Of a DNA stretch of 64,000 nt, positions 35,473-43,151 are shown in pieces. A program made the position numbers and the translations under genes. Source of the DNA: Winogradskyella sp. J14-2 (GTDB lineage: Bacteria > Bacteroidota > Bacteroidia > Flavobacteriales > Flavobacteriaceae); contig NZ_CP019388.1 of the NCBI RefSeq assembly GCF_001971725.1, positions 2,046,001 through 2,110,000 of the forward strand. The letters are read 5' to 3'. The notes under the pieces were generated by a model. It did not search any database. It saw nothing but the letters and a program-made list of their open reading frames with translations, and was not told the DNA's origin. Every line of letters starts with the position of its first letter. Positions within the stretch are counted from its first letter, which is position 1.

Positions 35473-36492
35473 ATGAAAATAATAGTACCAATGGCAGGTC
35501 GAGGCTCGCGTCTTAGACCACATAGTTTAACAGTTCCAAAACCATTAATTCCGGTAGCAGGTCAACCCATCGTACATCGTTTGGTAAAAGACATAGCAAA
35601 AGTATTAAAGCAACCTATAGAAGAAGTTGCTTTTGTACTCGGAGACCCAGCATTTTTTGGAGAAGATGTTGTTGAAAGTTTAACGGAGTTGGCTGAAGAT
35701 TTAGGAGCTAAAGCATCGATCTACAGACAAGACCAACCATTGGGAACTGGCCATGCCATTATGAGTGCCAAACCGTCACTTTCAGGTCCTGCGGTAATCG
35801 CTTACGCAGATACCTTGATTAGAGCAGAATTCGATTTAGACCCAAGTGCAGATAGCGTGATTTGGACTAAGCAAGTCGATAATCCTGAGGCTTATGGTGT
35901 GGTAAAGTTAAACGAGAATCAAGAGATTGTTGAACTTGTTGAAAAACCAGAAACTTTTGTAAGTGACCAAGCTGTAATCGGCATCTATTACTTTAAAGAT
36001 GTTACCGTTTTAAAAGTGAAGCTTCAAGAAGTTTTAGATGAAAATGTTATGAATGGTGGCGAATACCAAATCAACGATGGTATAAAACGCATGATGGCAG
36101 ATGGTAAAGTCTTCAAAACAGGTACAGTTGATGAGTGGATGGATTGCGGAAACAAAAACGTAACGCTAGAGACCAATACCAAGATGCTAGGCTTTTTAAA
36201 AGCAGATGGCGAAGAGCAATTAGTTGACGATTCTGTCGTTTTAGAGAATTCAAAAGTGATTGAACCGTGTTTCATCGCCAAAGGAACGGTTTTAAAGAAC
36301 GCTACGGTTGGTCCTAACGTTTCTATAGGTAAAGATTGCGTTATCGAAAATTCAACCGTTAAAAATAGCTTAATTCAGAATCAGACGACTATTAAAAACG
36401 CTAATTTAGACGAAGCTATGATTGGTAACCACGTAAAGTATAATGGAGAGTTTACCAAAATTAGTATTGGAGATTATACTGTAATTGAGTAA
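35473..36492 (+). CDS. Sugar-phosphate nucleotidyltransferase with left-handed beta-helix
   Basis: A 339-residue enzyme. MKIIVPMAGRGSRLRPHSL followed by PKPLIPVAGQPI is the nucleotide-binding signature of the RmlA/GalU-like superfamily, and the metal-binding region has YADTLI and later WMDCGN. The C-terminal third (from about residue 240) has hexapeptide-type repeats such as NATVGPNVSIGKDCVIENST, a left-handed beta-helix that often oligomerises or carries an acetyltransferase. It makes an NDP-sugar for envelope glycans; whether the product is dTDP-glucose or another sugar cannot be read. The start follows two small repeats. Confidence 0.85.
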   Translation: MKIIVPMAGRGSRLRPHSLTVPKPLIPVAGQPIVHRLVKDIAKVLKQPIEEVAFVLGDPAFFGEDVVESLTELAEDLGAKASIYRQDQPLGTGHAIMSAKPSLSGPAVIAYADTLIRAEFDLDPSADSVIWTKQVDNPEAYGVVKLNENQEIVELVEKPETFVSDQAVIGIYYFKDVTVLKVKLQEVLDENVMNGGEYQINDGIKRMMADGKVFKTGTVDEWMDCGNKNVTLETNTKMLGFLKADGEEQLVDDSVVLENSKVIEPCFIAKGTVLKNATVGPNVSIGKDCVIENSTVKNSLIQNQTTIKNANLDEAMIGNHVKYNGEFTKISIGDYTVIE

Positions 36493-36493
36493 C

Positions 36494-36513
36494 ATTCCTG
36501 CGAAAGCAGGAAT
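36494..36513. repeat. Palindromic small repeat, ATTCCTGC type
   Basis: ATTCCTGC, GAAA, GCAGGAAT: perfect 8-base stem starting two bases after the nucleotidyltransferase stop. The loop GAAA is the complement of the TTTC loop in the units at 35409 and 35451, so this copy is in the opposite orientation. Confidence 0.85.
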
Positions 36514-36553
36514 CTCATTATCAAATGTTTGGGACAACTTTTGAAACTAATAT

Positions 36554-36580
36554 GTCATTCAGAGCGTTAGCGAAGAATCT
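36554..36580. repeat. Short interspersed repeat of the GTCATTC...GAATCT type
   Basis: GTCATTCAGAGCG ... CGAAGAATCT, close to the unit at 16788-16814. It lies just before the TPR gene start, so an apparent upstream ATG reading through it is not part of the protein. Confidence 0.65.
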
Positions 36581-36584
36581 AAAC

Positions 36585-37946
36585 ATGAAATTAAAACAAC
36601 ACATAACAAAACTTCTACTCGTACTATTTTTAGTACCAAGCTTTGCTATGGCTCAAGTTGATTTTAATAAACGACCAGATGACGATTTAGGCAATGTTGA
36701 AGACGAATTTCAAGAGCACTTTTTTGAAGCCTTAAAACAAAAAGGGATTGAGAACTATGAGAGAGCTGTTGAAGCACTTCACAAATGCTTAAATCTAGAC
36801 TCTAAAAAGCCTATTATCTATTTTGAGCTTGGTAAAAACTACAACAAACTCAAAAACTTTGGTGCTGCTGAGGACAATCTAAAAAAAGCCATCAGTATGC
36901 AACCAGACAACGAGTGGTTTTTAGATGAGTTGTATGATGTGTATTTTCAGCAAGATGATATAGATAATGCCATTAAAACCATTAAGCAGTTGGTAAAATA
37001 TCATCCAGATTATAAAGAAGATTTAGCAAGTTTATACATTAGAGAGAAGCGCTACAGACAAGCGTTGAACCTTTTAGATGAGTTAGATGAAGAATTAGGT
37101 GTTAGCGAAGCCAGAGATGCAATGCGTAACGAGATTTATAGCATTACAGGCAATGCAGACGACCGAATTGAAAATCTGGAGCAACGCGTAGCCAATAACC
37201 CAAATAACGAAGAAAACCATCTTAAACTCATTTACAGATATAGCCAAACGGGAGACAGAAAAAAAGCTTATAAAGCTGCTCAAAATCTGTTGAAGATCAA
37301 ACCAGACTCGAAGTTTGTGCATTTGGCATTGTATAAATTCTATTTACAAGACGGTAAAGTAGAAGATGCTATAAACTCTGTAAAAATAGCTCTAACTAGT
37401 CCAGAAATTAATGCAGATGCTAAGGCAAAAGTTCTGAAGGATTTTGTTGGTTTTGTAGCTAATAACCCAGAATATGAGTCAGATTTAGTCGAGATTACAG
37501 CCTTGATAGATGATAATAAAGATGCGCAAACACACAGTGACTTAGGGCAGTATTATTTAAAGTCAGGCGATAAGGCAAAAGCATTAGAAAACTTTAAAGA
37601 AGCGCTTAAACAAGACCCAAATGATTTTAAGCTCATAAAAGATGTGTTGTTGTTACAAATAGATCTTCAAGATTATAATGCAGTGATTAAGGGTAGCAAA
37701 GAAGCATTGGAGTTGTATCCTGCACAACCTATTTTATATTTAGTAAATGCAGTAGCAAACAATAAACAAGGCAATTTTAAAAACGCAATAGACAACTTAG
37801 AAATAGGATTAGATTATTTAATTGAAAACCCTAAAATGGAGTCCGATTTTTATACAGAATTAAGCATAGCTCACAAAGGCCTTAATAATATAAGTAAGTC
37901 TGAAGCGTTTGCTAAAAAAGCAAGAGACATAAAAGCACAACAATAA
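36585..37946 (+). CDS. Secreted tetratricopeptide-repeat protein
   Basis: A 453-residue protein with a signal peptide (MKLKQHITKLLLVLFLVPSF, cleaved near AMAQ) and at least nine TPR motifs of 34 residues, for example IENYERAVEALHKCLNLDS and KPIIYFELGKNYNKLKNF. It is expected in the periplasm as a scaffold. The ATG at 36585 is chosen since the upstream ATG at 36525 would translate a small intergenic repeat. It precedes a DUF4292 lipoprotein and an EnvC-like gene, a conserved set, and may help assemble outer-membrane or wall proteins. No partner can be named from sequence. Confidence 0.88.
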   Translation: MKLKQHITKLLLVLFLVPSFAMAQVDFNKRPDDDLGNVEDEFQEHFFEALKQKGIENYERAVEALHKCLNLDSKKPIIYFELGKNYNKLKNFGAAEDNLKKAISMQPDNEWFLDELYDVYFQQDDIDNAIKTIKQLVKYHPDYKEDLASLYIREKRYRQALNLLDELDEELGVSEARDAMRNEIYSITGNADDRIENLEQRVANNPNNEENHLKLIYRYSQTGDRKKAYKAAQNLLKIKPDSKFVHLALYKFYLQDGKVEDAINSVKIALTSPEINADAKAKVLKDFVGFVANNPEYESDLVEITALIDDNKDAQTHSDLGQYYLKSGDKAKALENFKEALKQDPNDFKLIKDVLLLQIDLQDYNAVIKGSKEALELYPAQPILYLVNAVANNKQGNFKNAIDNLEIGLDYLIENPKMESDFYTELSIAHKGLNNISKSEAFAKKARDIKAQQ

Positions 37947-37949
37947 AAT

Positions 37950-37966
37950 TTCCACGAAAGTGGGAA
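37950..37966. repeat. Palindromic small repeat, TTCCAC type
   Basis: TTTCCAC, GAAA, GTGGGAA in the gap between the TPR gene and the DUF4292 gene. The stem has one uneven position, so it is a decayed unit, and its flank AATCTCATTA is shared with the unit at 36494. Confidence 0.7.
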
Positions 37967-37978
37967 TCTCATTAGAGA

Positions 37979-38776
37979 ATGAAAAAACTAAACGACAAAA
38001 TACATCATACATTCAAAATCGTATTTGCCTTAGCAATGCTGTTATTTGTTACAAACTGTAAATCCACCAAAAGCATTGTGGTTTCAGGTGAAGCAAGTGA
38101 TAAGCTTTCGGCTAAGCAAGTGATAAAACAGCATCAAAAAAATAATGCAGATTTTAAAACGTTAAGTGGTAAAGTAAAAATAGAACTCATTCAAGACCAA
38201 AAAGAACAAGGACACACCTTTAATATTAGAATAGAAAAAGATAAAACCATTTGGTTGAGTGCTTCATTTGGTGTAGCACGTATGATGATAACGCCAGAAA
38301 AAGTGCGCTTTTACAATAAAATCGATAACGAATACTTTGATGGAGATTATAAATTGTTAAGTGATTTTGTAGGCGTGGATTTAGATTTCAACAGAGTACA
38401 GAATATCTTACTGGGACAGGCTATATTTGATTTAAAAAGTGAACCACACAAGGTTTCTGTTAACGAAAACTCGTATGCTTTGCAACCCAAAGACCAAAAC
38501 GCATTATTAGAGTTGTTTTATTTAATTAATCCATCGCATTTTAAAATGGATAGTTTGCAATTGTTTCAGCAATTAAAAAAGCGTATTCTTCAGGTAGATT
38601 ATAAATCGTATCAAGAAGTGAAAAATCAAATCTTACCAAAAGATATTAGAATTATTGCTGTTGAAGATTCAGACCAAGTAACCATTACTATGGAGTTTAA
38701 ATCGTTAACATTGAATGAAGATGTTAGATTTCCTTTTAAAATACCAGCAGGATATAAAGAAATAGTTATTAAGTAA
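37979..38776 (+). CDS. DUF4292 lipoprotein (LolB/LolA-like fold predicted)
   Basis: A 265-residue lipoprotein with signal ending FVTNC (Cys27). The mature part begins with a Ser/Lys linker, and DFKTLSGKVKIELIQD, WLSASFGVARMMITPEKVRFYN in short form, and GVDLDFNRVQNILLGQAIFD fit DUF4292. The beta-rich repeat of such proteins resembles the half-barrel lipoprotein carriers LolA/LolB, so a role in moving lipoproteins or lipids to the outer membrane is likely but not established. It lies between the TPR gene and the EnvC-like gene. Confidence 0.82.
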   Translation: MKKLNDKIHHTFKIVFALAMLLFVTNCKSTKSIVVSGEASDKLSAKQVIKQHQKNNADFKTLSGKVKIELIQDQKEQGHTFNIRIEKDKTIWLSASFGVARMMITPEKVRFYNKIDNEYFDGDYKLLSDFVGVDLDFNRVQNILLGQAIFDLKSEPHKVSVNENSYALQPKDQNALLELFYLINPSHFKMDSLQLFQQLKKRILQVDYKSYQEVKNQILPKDIRIIAVEDSDQVTITMEFKSLTLNEDVRFPFKIPAGYKEIVIK

Positions 38777-38783
38777 ATTAAAT

Positions 38784-38823
38784 GTCATTTCGACACAGTG
38801 AAGCATGAACGACGAGAAACCTC
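38784..38823. repeat. Short interspersed repeat of the GTCATTTCGAC type
   Basis: GTCATTTCGACAC ... GACGAGAAACCTC, in the gap before the EnvC-like gene; similar to common flavobacterial units beginning GTCAT. An ATG at 38805 inside it would be a false start. Confidence 0.6.
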
Positions 38824-38837
38824 TTAATTTTAAAAAA

Positions 38838-40058
38838 ATGAAAACTTTCATTTGTTTTGCATTTGTATTAGTGATGTTATTTTCGTCTAGCCTATTAATT
38901 GCACAGAGCGATAAACAGAAAAAGCTTGAAGCGCAACGTCAACAAATACTCAAAGAAATAAAGCAGTTTAAAGCGTTTTATGCTGGTAAAAAGAAAGAGG
39001 AGAAATCTGAAATTTCGTTAATAGAAGATCTTAACTATAAAGTACAACGAAGACAAAATCTCATAAGAATTACCAATGAGCAAGCCAATTTGCTTACCAG
39101 AGAAATAAATGCCAATCAGCAAGAAATAACAAGTCTTAGAGGGCAATTGCAAGAATTAAAAGACGATTATGCTGCCATGATTGTAAAGTCTTACAAGAGT
39201 AAATCTGAGCAAAGTAAAGTGATGTTTTTGTTGTCTTCAAATAATTTTAAACAAGCTTATAAACGCCTGCAATACATTAGACAATATGCTGATTATCAAA
39301 AGGAGCAAGGAGAACTGATAAAGAAGAAAACAAAAGAGTTACAAGACCTGAACTTAGAATTATCTAAGCAAAAAGCAGATAAAGACAAATTAATTCAAGA
39401 AAATAGAATTGCGAAACGAGAGCTTGAAAAAGAATTAGAGGATCGCGAAAAGTTAATGGCAATTATAAAGGCAGACATGACAAAGTTTGCCTCTCAAATA
39501 AAACAAAAACAACAAGAGGCAGATCGATTAGATAAGGAAATCAACAGATTAATTAGAGAAGCCATTGCTGCATCGAATGCTAAAGCAGGAAAGAATTCTA
39601 GTACCGGAAAATTTGTCTTAACTCCAGCCGACAAAATTGTTGGGGAAAGCTTTGAAGCCAATAAAGGAAGATTAGGTTGGCCGGTTGAAAGAGGAATTGT
39701 TAAAGGTAAGTTTGGTAAAACAAGATCGCTTACCGACAATACAGTAGAGGTTAATAATTCTGGGATTAAAATAGCAACAACAAATAATGCGGATGTAAAA
39801 GCCGTTTTTAATGGCGAAGTCTCAAGAATTATTGTCGTAAAAAATGCCAACCCAGGCATTATGGTACGACACGGAAATTATGTTACTATCTATTACAACC
39901 TCTCAAAAGTTTTTGTAAAACCTGGAGATAAAATTACTACAGGACAAGTCATTGGTAAGGTATTTACCAGCAAAGTTACGGGAGAAAGTCTTCTAGATTT
40001 TAGGCTGTTTAAGAACGACCAAAAACTAAATCCTGAGTATTGGTTAGCTAAGAATTAA
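38838..40058 (+). CDS. envC: EnvC-like murein hydrolase activator
   Basis: A 406-residue protein with a signal peptide (to about residue 25), a long coiled coil (about 26-235), and a C-terminal LytM domain (about 275-400). EnvC proteins activate cell-wall amidases at division, and their LytM domain lacks zinc ligands. Here the usual H-x3-D motif is replaced by a GKFGKTRSLTDN segment and H-x-H by LLDFRLF, so the domain is predicted to be noncatalytic, as in EnvC. The ATG at 38838 (MKTFIC) is chosen over 38805, which reads a repeat. It meets the small lipoprotein gene with a 4-base convergent overlap. Confidence 0.88.
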   Translation: MKTFICFAFVLVMLFSSSLLIAQSDKQKKLEAQRQQILKEIKQFKAFYAGKKKEEKSEISLIEDLNYKVQRRQNLIRITNEQANLLTREINANQQEITSLRGQLQELKDDYAAMIVKSYKSKSEQSKVMFLLSSNNFKQAYKRLQYIRQYADYQKEQGELIKKKTKELQDLNLELSKQKADKDKLIQENRIAKRELEKELEDREKLMAIIKADMTKFASQIKQKQQEADRLDKEINRLIREAIAASNAKAGKNSSTGKFVLTPADKIVGESFEANKGRLGWPVERGIVKGKFGKTRSLTDNTVEVNNSGIKIATTNNADVKAVFNGEVSRIIVVKNANPGIMVRHGNYVTIYYNLSKVFVKPGDKITTGQVIGKVFTSKVTGESLLDFRLFKNDQKLNPEYWLAKN

Positions 40059-40273
40059 ACTCTTACCAGTACAAATCCATTTCTTGTTTTTCGGTAATGG
40101 TTGCCGTTAAAGAAATAATAGCGCTTCCCTTTTACTCTAACCACTTTGTATTGTCTTGGTAATTTCTTAACTACAGTTACTGATGCTGGTTGTGCTACAA
40201 CAACACGTCTTGCACAAGAGCTTAAATTTAAAGCAAATACTAAAACTAAGGCGTAAACTAAATATTTCATCAT
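40055..40273 (-). CDS. Small lipoprotein
   Basis: A 72-residue protein with lipobox LSSC and a basic mature part rich in Tyr, Arg and Val: YKVVRVKGKRYYFFNGNHYR. This short strand pattern recalls small cell-surface proteins with YYY repeats, but I do not recognise a family. It is convergent with the EnvC-like gene. Either of two adjacent Met codons can be the start. Confidence 0.68.
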   Translation of the reverse strand: MMKYLVYALVLVFALNLSSCARRVVVAQPASVTVVKKLPRQYKVVRVKGKRYYFFNGNHYRKTRNGFVLVRV

Positions 40274-40385
40274 TAATACATTTGATTGATGATAAGACTA
40301 TTGGTTTTAGTAAAGGTTTAATAAGAATGAAAATAAGACACTAAAATAAATTCAGCCAGGCAGTTTTTCATTTCAAATCAATTTT

Positions 40386-40412
40386 GTCATTCTAAACCTG
40401 ATTCAGAATCTA
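40386..40412. repeat. Short interspersed repeat of the GTCATTC...GAATCT type
   Basis: GTCATTCTAAACC ... TTCAGAATCTAC, with ATTCT/AGAAT arms, directly at the end of the thioesterase gene. Confidence 0.6.
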
Positions 40413-40922
40413 CTACTCAAAAAGCGCCTTTAGTTCTGTTGCTTCAGAAGGTTTCATTTTACCTGCCAATACCAAACTCAATTGCTTACGACGTAGAGCT
40501 GCACTAAAGCGTTCTTTTTCTAAATCTGTCTCTGGCACGAGCTCCGGAATTTTTACAGGCCTACCTGTTTCATCAACCGCAACAAAGGTATAGATAGCTT
40601 CATTGGCTTTTATACACTCACCAGATTCACGATCTTCAATCCACACGTCCATATAAACTTCCATTGATGAGGTAAAGGCGCGTGATACTTTTGCTTCAAT
40701 TGTAACGACACTACCTAGTGGTACAGATCTATTAAATGCAACATGATTTACAGATGCGGTTACAACAATACGTCTAGAATGGCGTCTGGCAGCAATACTC
40801 GCAGCCCTATCCATTCGTGCCAGTAATTCACCGCCAAAAAGATTATTTATAGGATTGGTTTCGCTAGGTAAAACAAGGTCTGTAACAACAGTTTTAGACT
40901 GAAATGCGGTTCTTGGTTGCAT
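40413..40922 (-). CDS. Acyl-CoA thioesterase (hotdog fold)
   Basis: A 169-residue thioesterase of the YciA/cytosolic acyl-CoA hydrolase group. NPINNLFGGELLARMDRAASIAA has the family motif (N--G--FGG-LL-WMD form, with Arg for Trp), and ASVNHVAFNRSVPLGSVVTI the second strand pair. It hydrolyses acyl-CoA; chain length is unknown. The C-terminal helix with KMKPSEATELKALFE is an extension beyond the hotdog core. Confidence 0.9.
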   Translation of the reverse strand: MQPRTAFQSKTVVTDLVLPSETNPINNLFGGELLARMDRAASIAARRHSRRIVVTASVNHVAFNRSVPLGSVVTIEAKVSRAFTSSMEVYMDVWIEDRESGECIKANEAIYTFVAVDETGRPVKIPELVPETDLEKERFSAALRRKQLSLVLAGKMKPSEATELKALFE

Positions 40923-40940
40923 AAATTTTTAAAATTTGTG

Positions 40941-40948
40941 CAAAGATA
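40941..40948 (-). promoter_or_regulatory. Promoter -7 box for the thioesterase
   Basis: CAAAGATA on the plus strand reads TATCTTTG on the minus strand, 18 bases before the ATG. Confidence 0.6.
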
Positions 40949-40982
40949 TGCTGATTTAAGTAAATAAAAGGATAAGAAAAGG

Positions 40983-41921
40983 TTAATCTAATTTTTTAAT
41001 CAGTAACCAAGCATCTTTGTTGTGCTCATTTCTAATATTATAAAGTGCTTTTTGAGCTTCTGTTCTAGTCTCAAAGCTGGCATAAACAACCTCGTGCAAA
41101 CCATAACGGTTTTTACCTATCTTTCTGGCCTTATAGCCTTTTTCTCTAAGCTGATTTACCTTTTTATCGGAGTTAGCTTCAACTCTAAAGGCACCGGCAA
41201 CAATATGGTAATTACCAGTCTGTTTTTCAATAGATAAGGTAGCGGCAGGTAACGGACTACTGATAATAAAAGTGGCTTCTTGTACTTTAGCATCAAGTTG
41301 TGCGTTCGCTTCTTCCTGTGCTAATTGATTATGATTTTCAATGGTATTGTTGTAGTATTTAAAGACACCAAAACCGCTTAACCCTAAAACGATTACAGCT
41401 GCTGCGGCATATTTTAACCAGTTATTGTTAGCACGCTTTTCGGGTGTAAATGCAATAGGTGTAGTGTCTTCAATAGCTTCAACTACGTCTTTGTATACCT
41501 CACGCTTAATATCTGGGGACGTAAAATGCGATAAGCCAAAAGAATCTGTTAAGTAATTTATATGGTTAGAAGGATTAAATACTATTTTACCTTCAGTATT
41601 TAGAACAAGCTCTCCAATGTTTTTAAACTGAATAGTTTCACCTTCAACAAGATAAGATTTTATGGCTTTAACTTGTTTAACAATCTTGTCGTTAGCGGTT
41701 GCATATGGTACTTTTTCTACTTCGGCAATATAGTTGGCTAACAACCCATCATTATTTTGCAATTGCTCATTAAATGATAACACTTTTTTAGGTGGATAAA
41801 ACGTGTGTGTAGTATCGTGCACTCTTGCCGAAACACGGTTAGTTAAAAAAGCACCCAATTGCGGTACGGTAATACAGTCGTATCTGTATAGTAGGTCGCT
41901 AATGTAAGTTTCTAATTGCAT
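40983..41921 (-). CDS. HU-CCDC81 and SPOR domain protein
   Basis: A 312-residue single-pass membrane protein. The N-terminus (MQLETYISDLLYRYDCITVP then LGAFLT) through about residue 135 carries the paired prokaryotic CCDC81-type HU domains, a helix near 170-188 crosses the inner membrane, and the C-terminus (about 230-312) is a SPOR domain that binds denuded glycan strands at division sites. HU-like cytoplasmic domains suggest DNA or nucleoid contact, so the protein may link the wall at the division site to the chromosome. The link itself is inference; the domains are well supported. Confidence 0.87.
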   Translation of the reverse strand: MQLETYISDLLYRYDCITVPQLGAFLTNRVSARVHDTTHTFYPPKKVLSFNEQLQNNDGLLANYIAEVEKVPYATANDKIVKQVKAIKSYLVEGETIQFKNIGELVLNTEGKIVFNPSNHINYLTDSFGLSHFTSPDIKREVYKDVVEAIEDTTPIAFTPEKRANNNWLKYAAAAVIVLGLSGFGVFKYYNNTIENHNQLAQEEANAQLDAKVQEATFIISSPLPAATLSIEKQTGNYHIVAGAFRVEANSDKKVNQLREKGYKARKIGKNRYGLHEVVYASFETRTEAQKALYNIRNEHNKDAWLLIKKLD

Positions 41922-41928
41922 ATAAAAA

Positions 41929-41936
41929 CAAAGTTA
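41929..41936 (-). promoter_or_regulatory. Promoter -7 box for the HU/SPOR gene
   Basis: CAAAGTTA on the plus strand reads TAACTTTG. Its last base is only 7 bases before the ATG, which predicts an almost leaderless transcript. Confidence 0.6.
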
Positions 41937-42003
41937 AAAATTTTTAAAAGTGAAAAAAGTTTAAGTTAGTTTAGTTATTAACATCAGAAATTTTAGTTTC
42001 TTG

Positions 42004-42011
42004 TAAGTTTG
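42004..42011 (+). promoter_or_regulatory. Promoter -7 box for dprA
   Basis: TAAGTTTG lies 18 bases before the dprA ATG and is divergent from the HU/SPOR promoter. Confidence 0.55.
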
Positions 42012-42029
42012 TAAATCAATATTTTAAAA

Positions 42030-43151
42030 ATGACGGAACAAGATTTAATTTATGCTCTAGCGCTTCAACACGTTCCTAAAATTGGTGCAACTACCGCAAA
42101 AAAATTGATTAATCACTGTGGTTCTGCAGAGGCTGTTTTTAAAGAAAAAAAGACTAACCTTTTAAAGATTGATGGTATTGGTACAGTGACTATAAAAGGG
42201 CTTTTTGATGCTATTCATATAGAAGAAGCCAAAAATGAATTACGTTTTATTAAAGAGAATAATATAAAGGTACATTATTTTACTGAAGACGCTTACCCAG
42301 AAAGATTAAAACATTGTATTGATGGGCCAATAGTATTGTTTCAATCGGGTAATATTAATATAAAAAATCAACACATCATTAGCATCGTCGGTGCACGAAA
42401 GATTACAACAAACGGTGTTGCCTTTTGTGAAAAATTAGTAGAATCTTTAGCGGTTTATAACCCAATTATTGTATCTGGTTTTGCCTACGGAACAGATATT
42501 ACAGCTCAAAAAGCAGCCATAAAACAAAATTTACAAACCATCGGTTGTTTGGCACATGGTTTAAATCAAATCTACCCTAAAGTTCACAAAAAGTACGTTG
42601 CTCAAGTAGAAAATCATGGTGGGTTTTTTACAGACTTCTGGAGTACAGACGTCTTTGATAGAAACAATTTTTTAAAACGTAACAGAATTATTGCAGGGTT
42701 GAGTGAAGCCACCATTGTGATAGAATCTGCAGAAAAAGGTGGGAGTTTGGTTACCGCAGATATTGCTAATTCTTACGATCGAGAAGTTTTTGCTGTACCA
42801 GGACGAACAACAGATAGCCAAAGCGTTGGTTGTAATAACCTTATAAAATTTCAAAAAGCACATTTGTTATCTAATCCTTTAGATGTACCTTATCTATTGA
42901 ATTGGCAATTAGAGGGTGATGCTTCGACAGGCTCAGCAAGCAAGCCAGTAGTGCAAAAGCAGCTTTTTGTGGAGTTAGAACCTGATGAGAAAATTGTTTA
43001 TAACTACTTAAAAGACCACAACAAAGAATTACTTGACGTTATTGCGCATCAATGCGGAATACCAACCTATAAATTAGCGGGAATATTACTAAATATGGAA
43101 TTAAAAGGTGTGGTAAGACCTTTGCCTGGTAAGCAGTTTGAGGTTATTTAA
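42030..43151 (+). CDS. dprA: DNA-processing protein DprA
   Basis: A 373-residue protein that loads RecA on incoming single-stranded DNA in transformation. Helix-hairpin-helix motifs lie at the start (IGATTAKKLIN; IDGIGTVTIKGLF), the Rossmann core has SIVGARKITTNG and IIVSGFAYGTDITAQKAAI, and a winged DML1-type domain closes the protein. Residues 297-306 (DASTGSASKP) in the linker before the last domain are coded by a copy of a small intergenic repeat, in frame. It is convergent with trpS, with a 4-base overlap. Confidence 0.95.
   Translation: MTEQDLIYALALQHVPKIGATTAKKLINHCGSAEAVFKEKKTNLLKIDGIGTVTIKGLFDAIHIEEAKNELRFIKENNIKVHYFTEDAYPERLKHCIDGPIVLFQSGNINIKNQHIISIVGARKITTNGVAFCEKLVESLAVYNPIIVSGFAYGTDITAQKAAIKQNLQTIGCLAHGLNQIYPKVHKKYVAQVENHGGFFTDFWSTDVFDRNNFLKRNRIIAGLSEATIVIESAEKGGSLVTADIANSYDREVFAVPGRTTDSQSVGCNNLIKFQKAHLLSNPLDVPYLLNWQLEGDASTGSASKPVVQKQLFVELEPDEKIVYNYLKDHNKELLDVIAHQCGIPTYKLAGILLNMELKGVVRPLPGKQFEVI
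42921..42941. repeat. Small intergenic-type repeat inside the dprA coding sequence
   Basis: GCTTCGACAGGCTCAGC and its flank read as Ala-Ser-Thr-Gly-Ser-Ala-Ser in the linker of DprA. The sequence is a well-known type of small repeat in Flavobacteria (reverse GCTGAGCCTGTCGAAGC) that normally lies between genes. It keeps the frame and has no effect on the folded domains as far as sequence shows. Confidence 0.65.
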
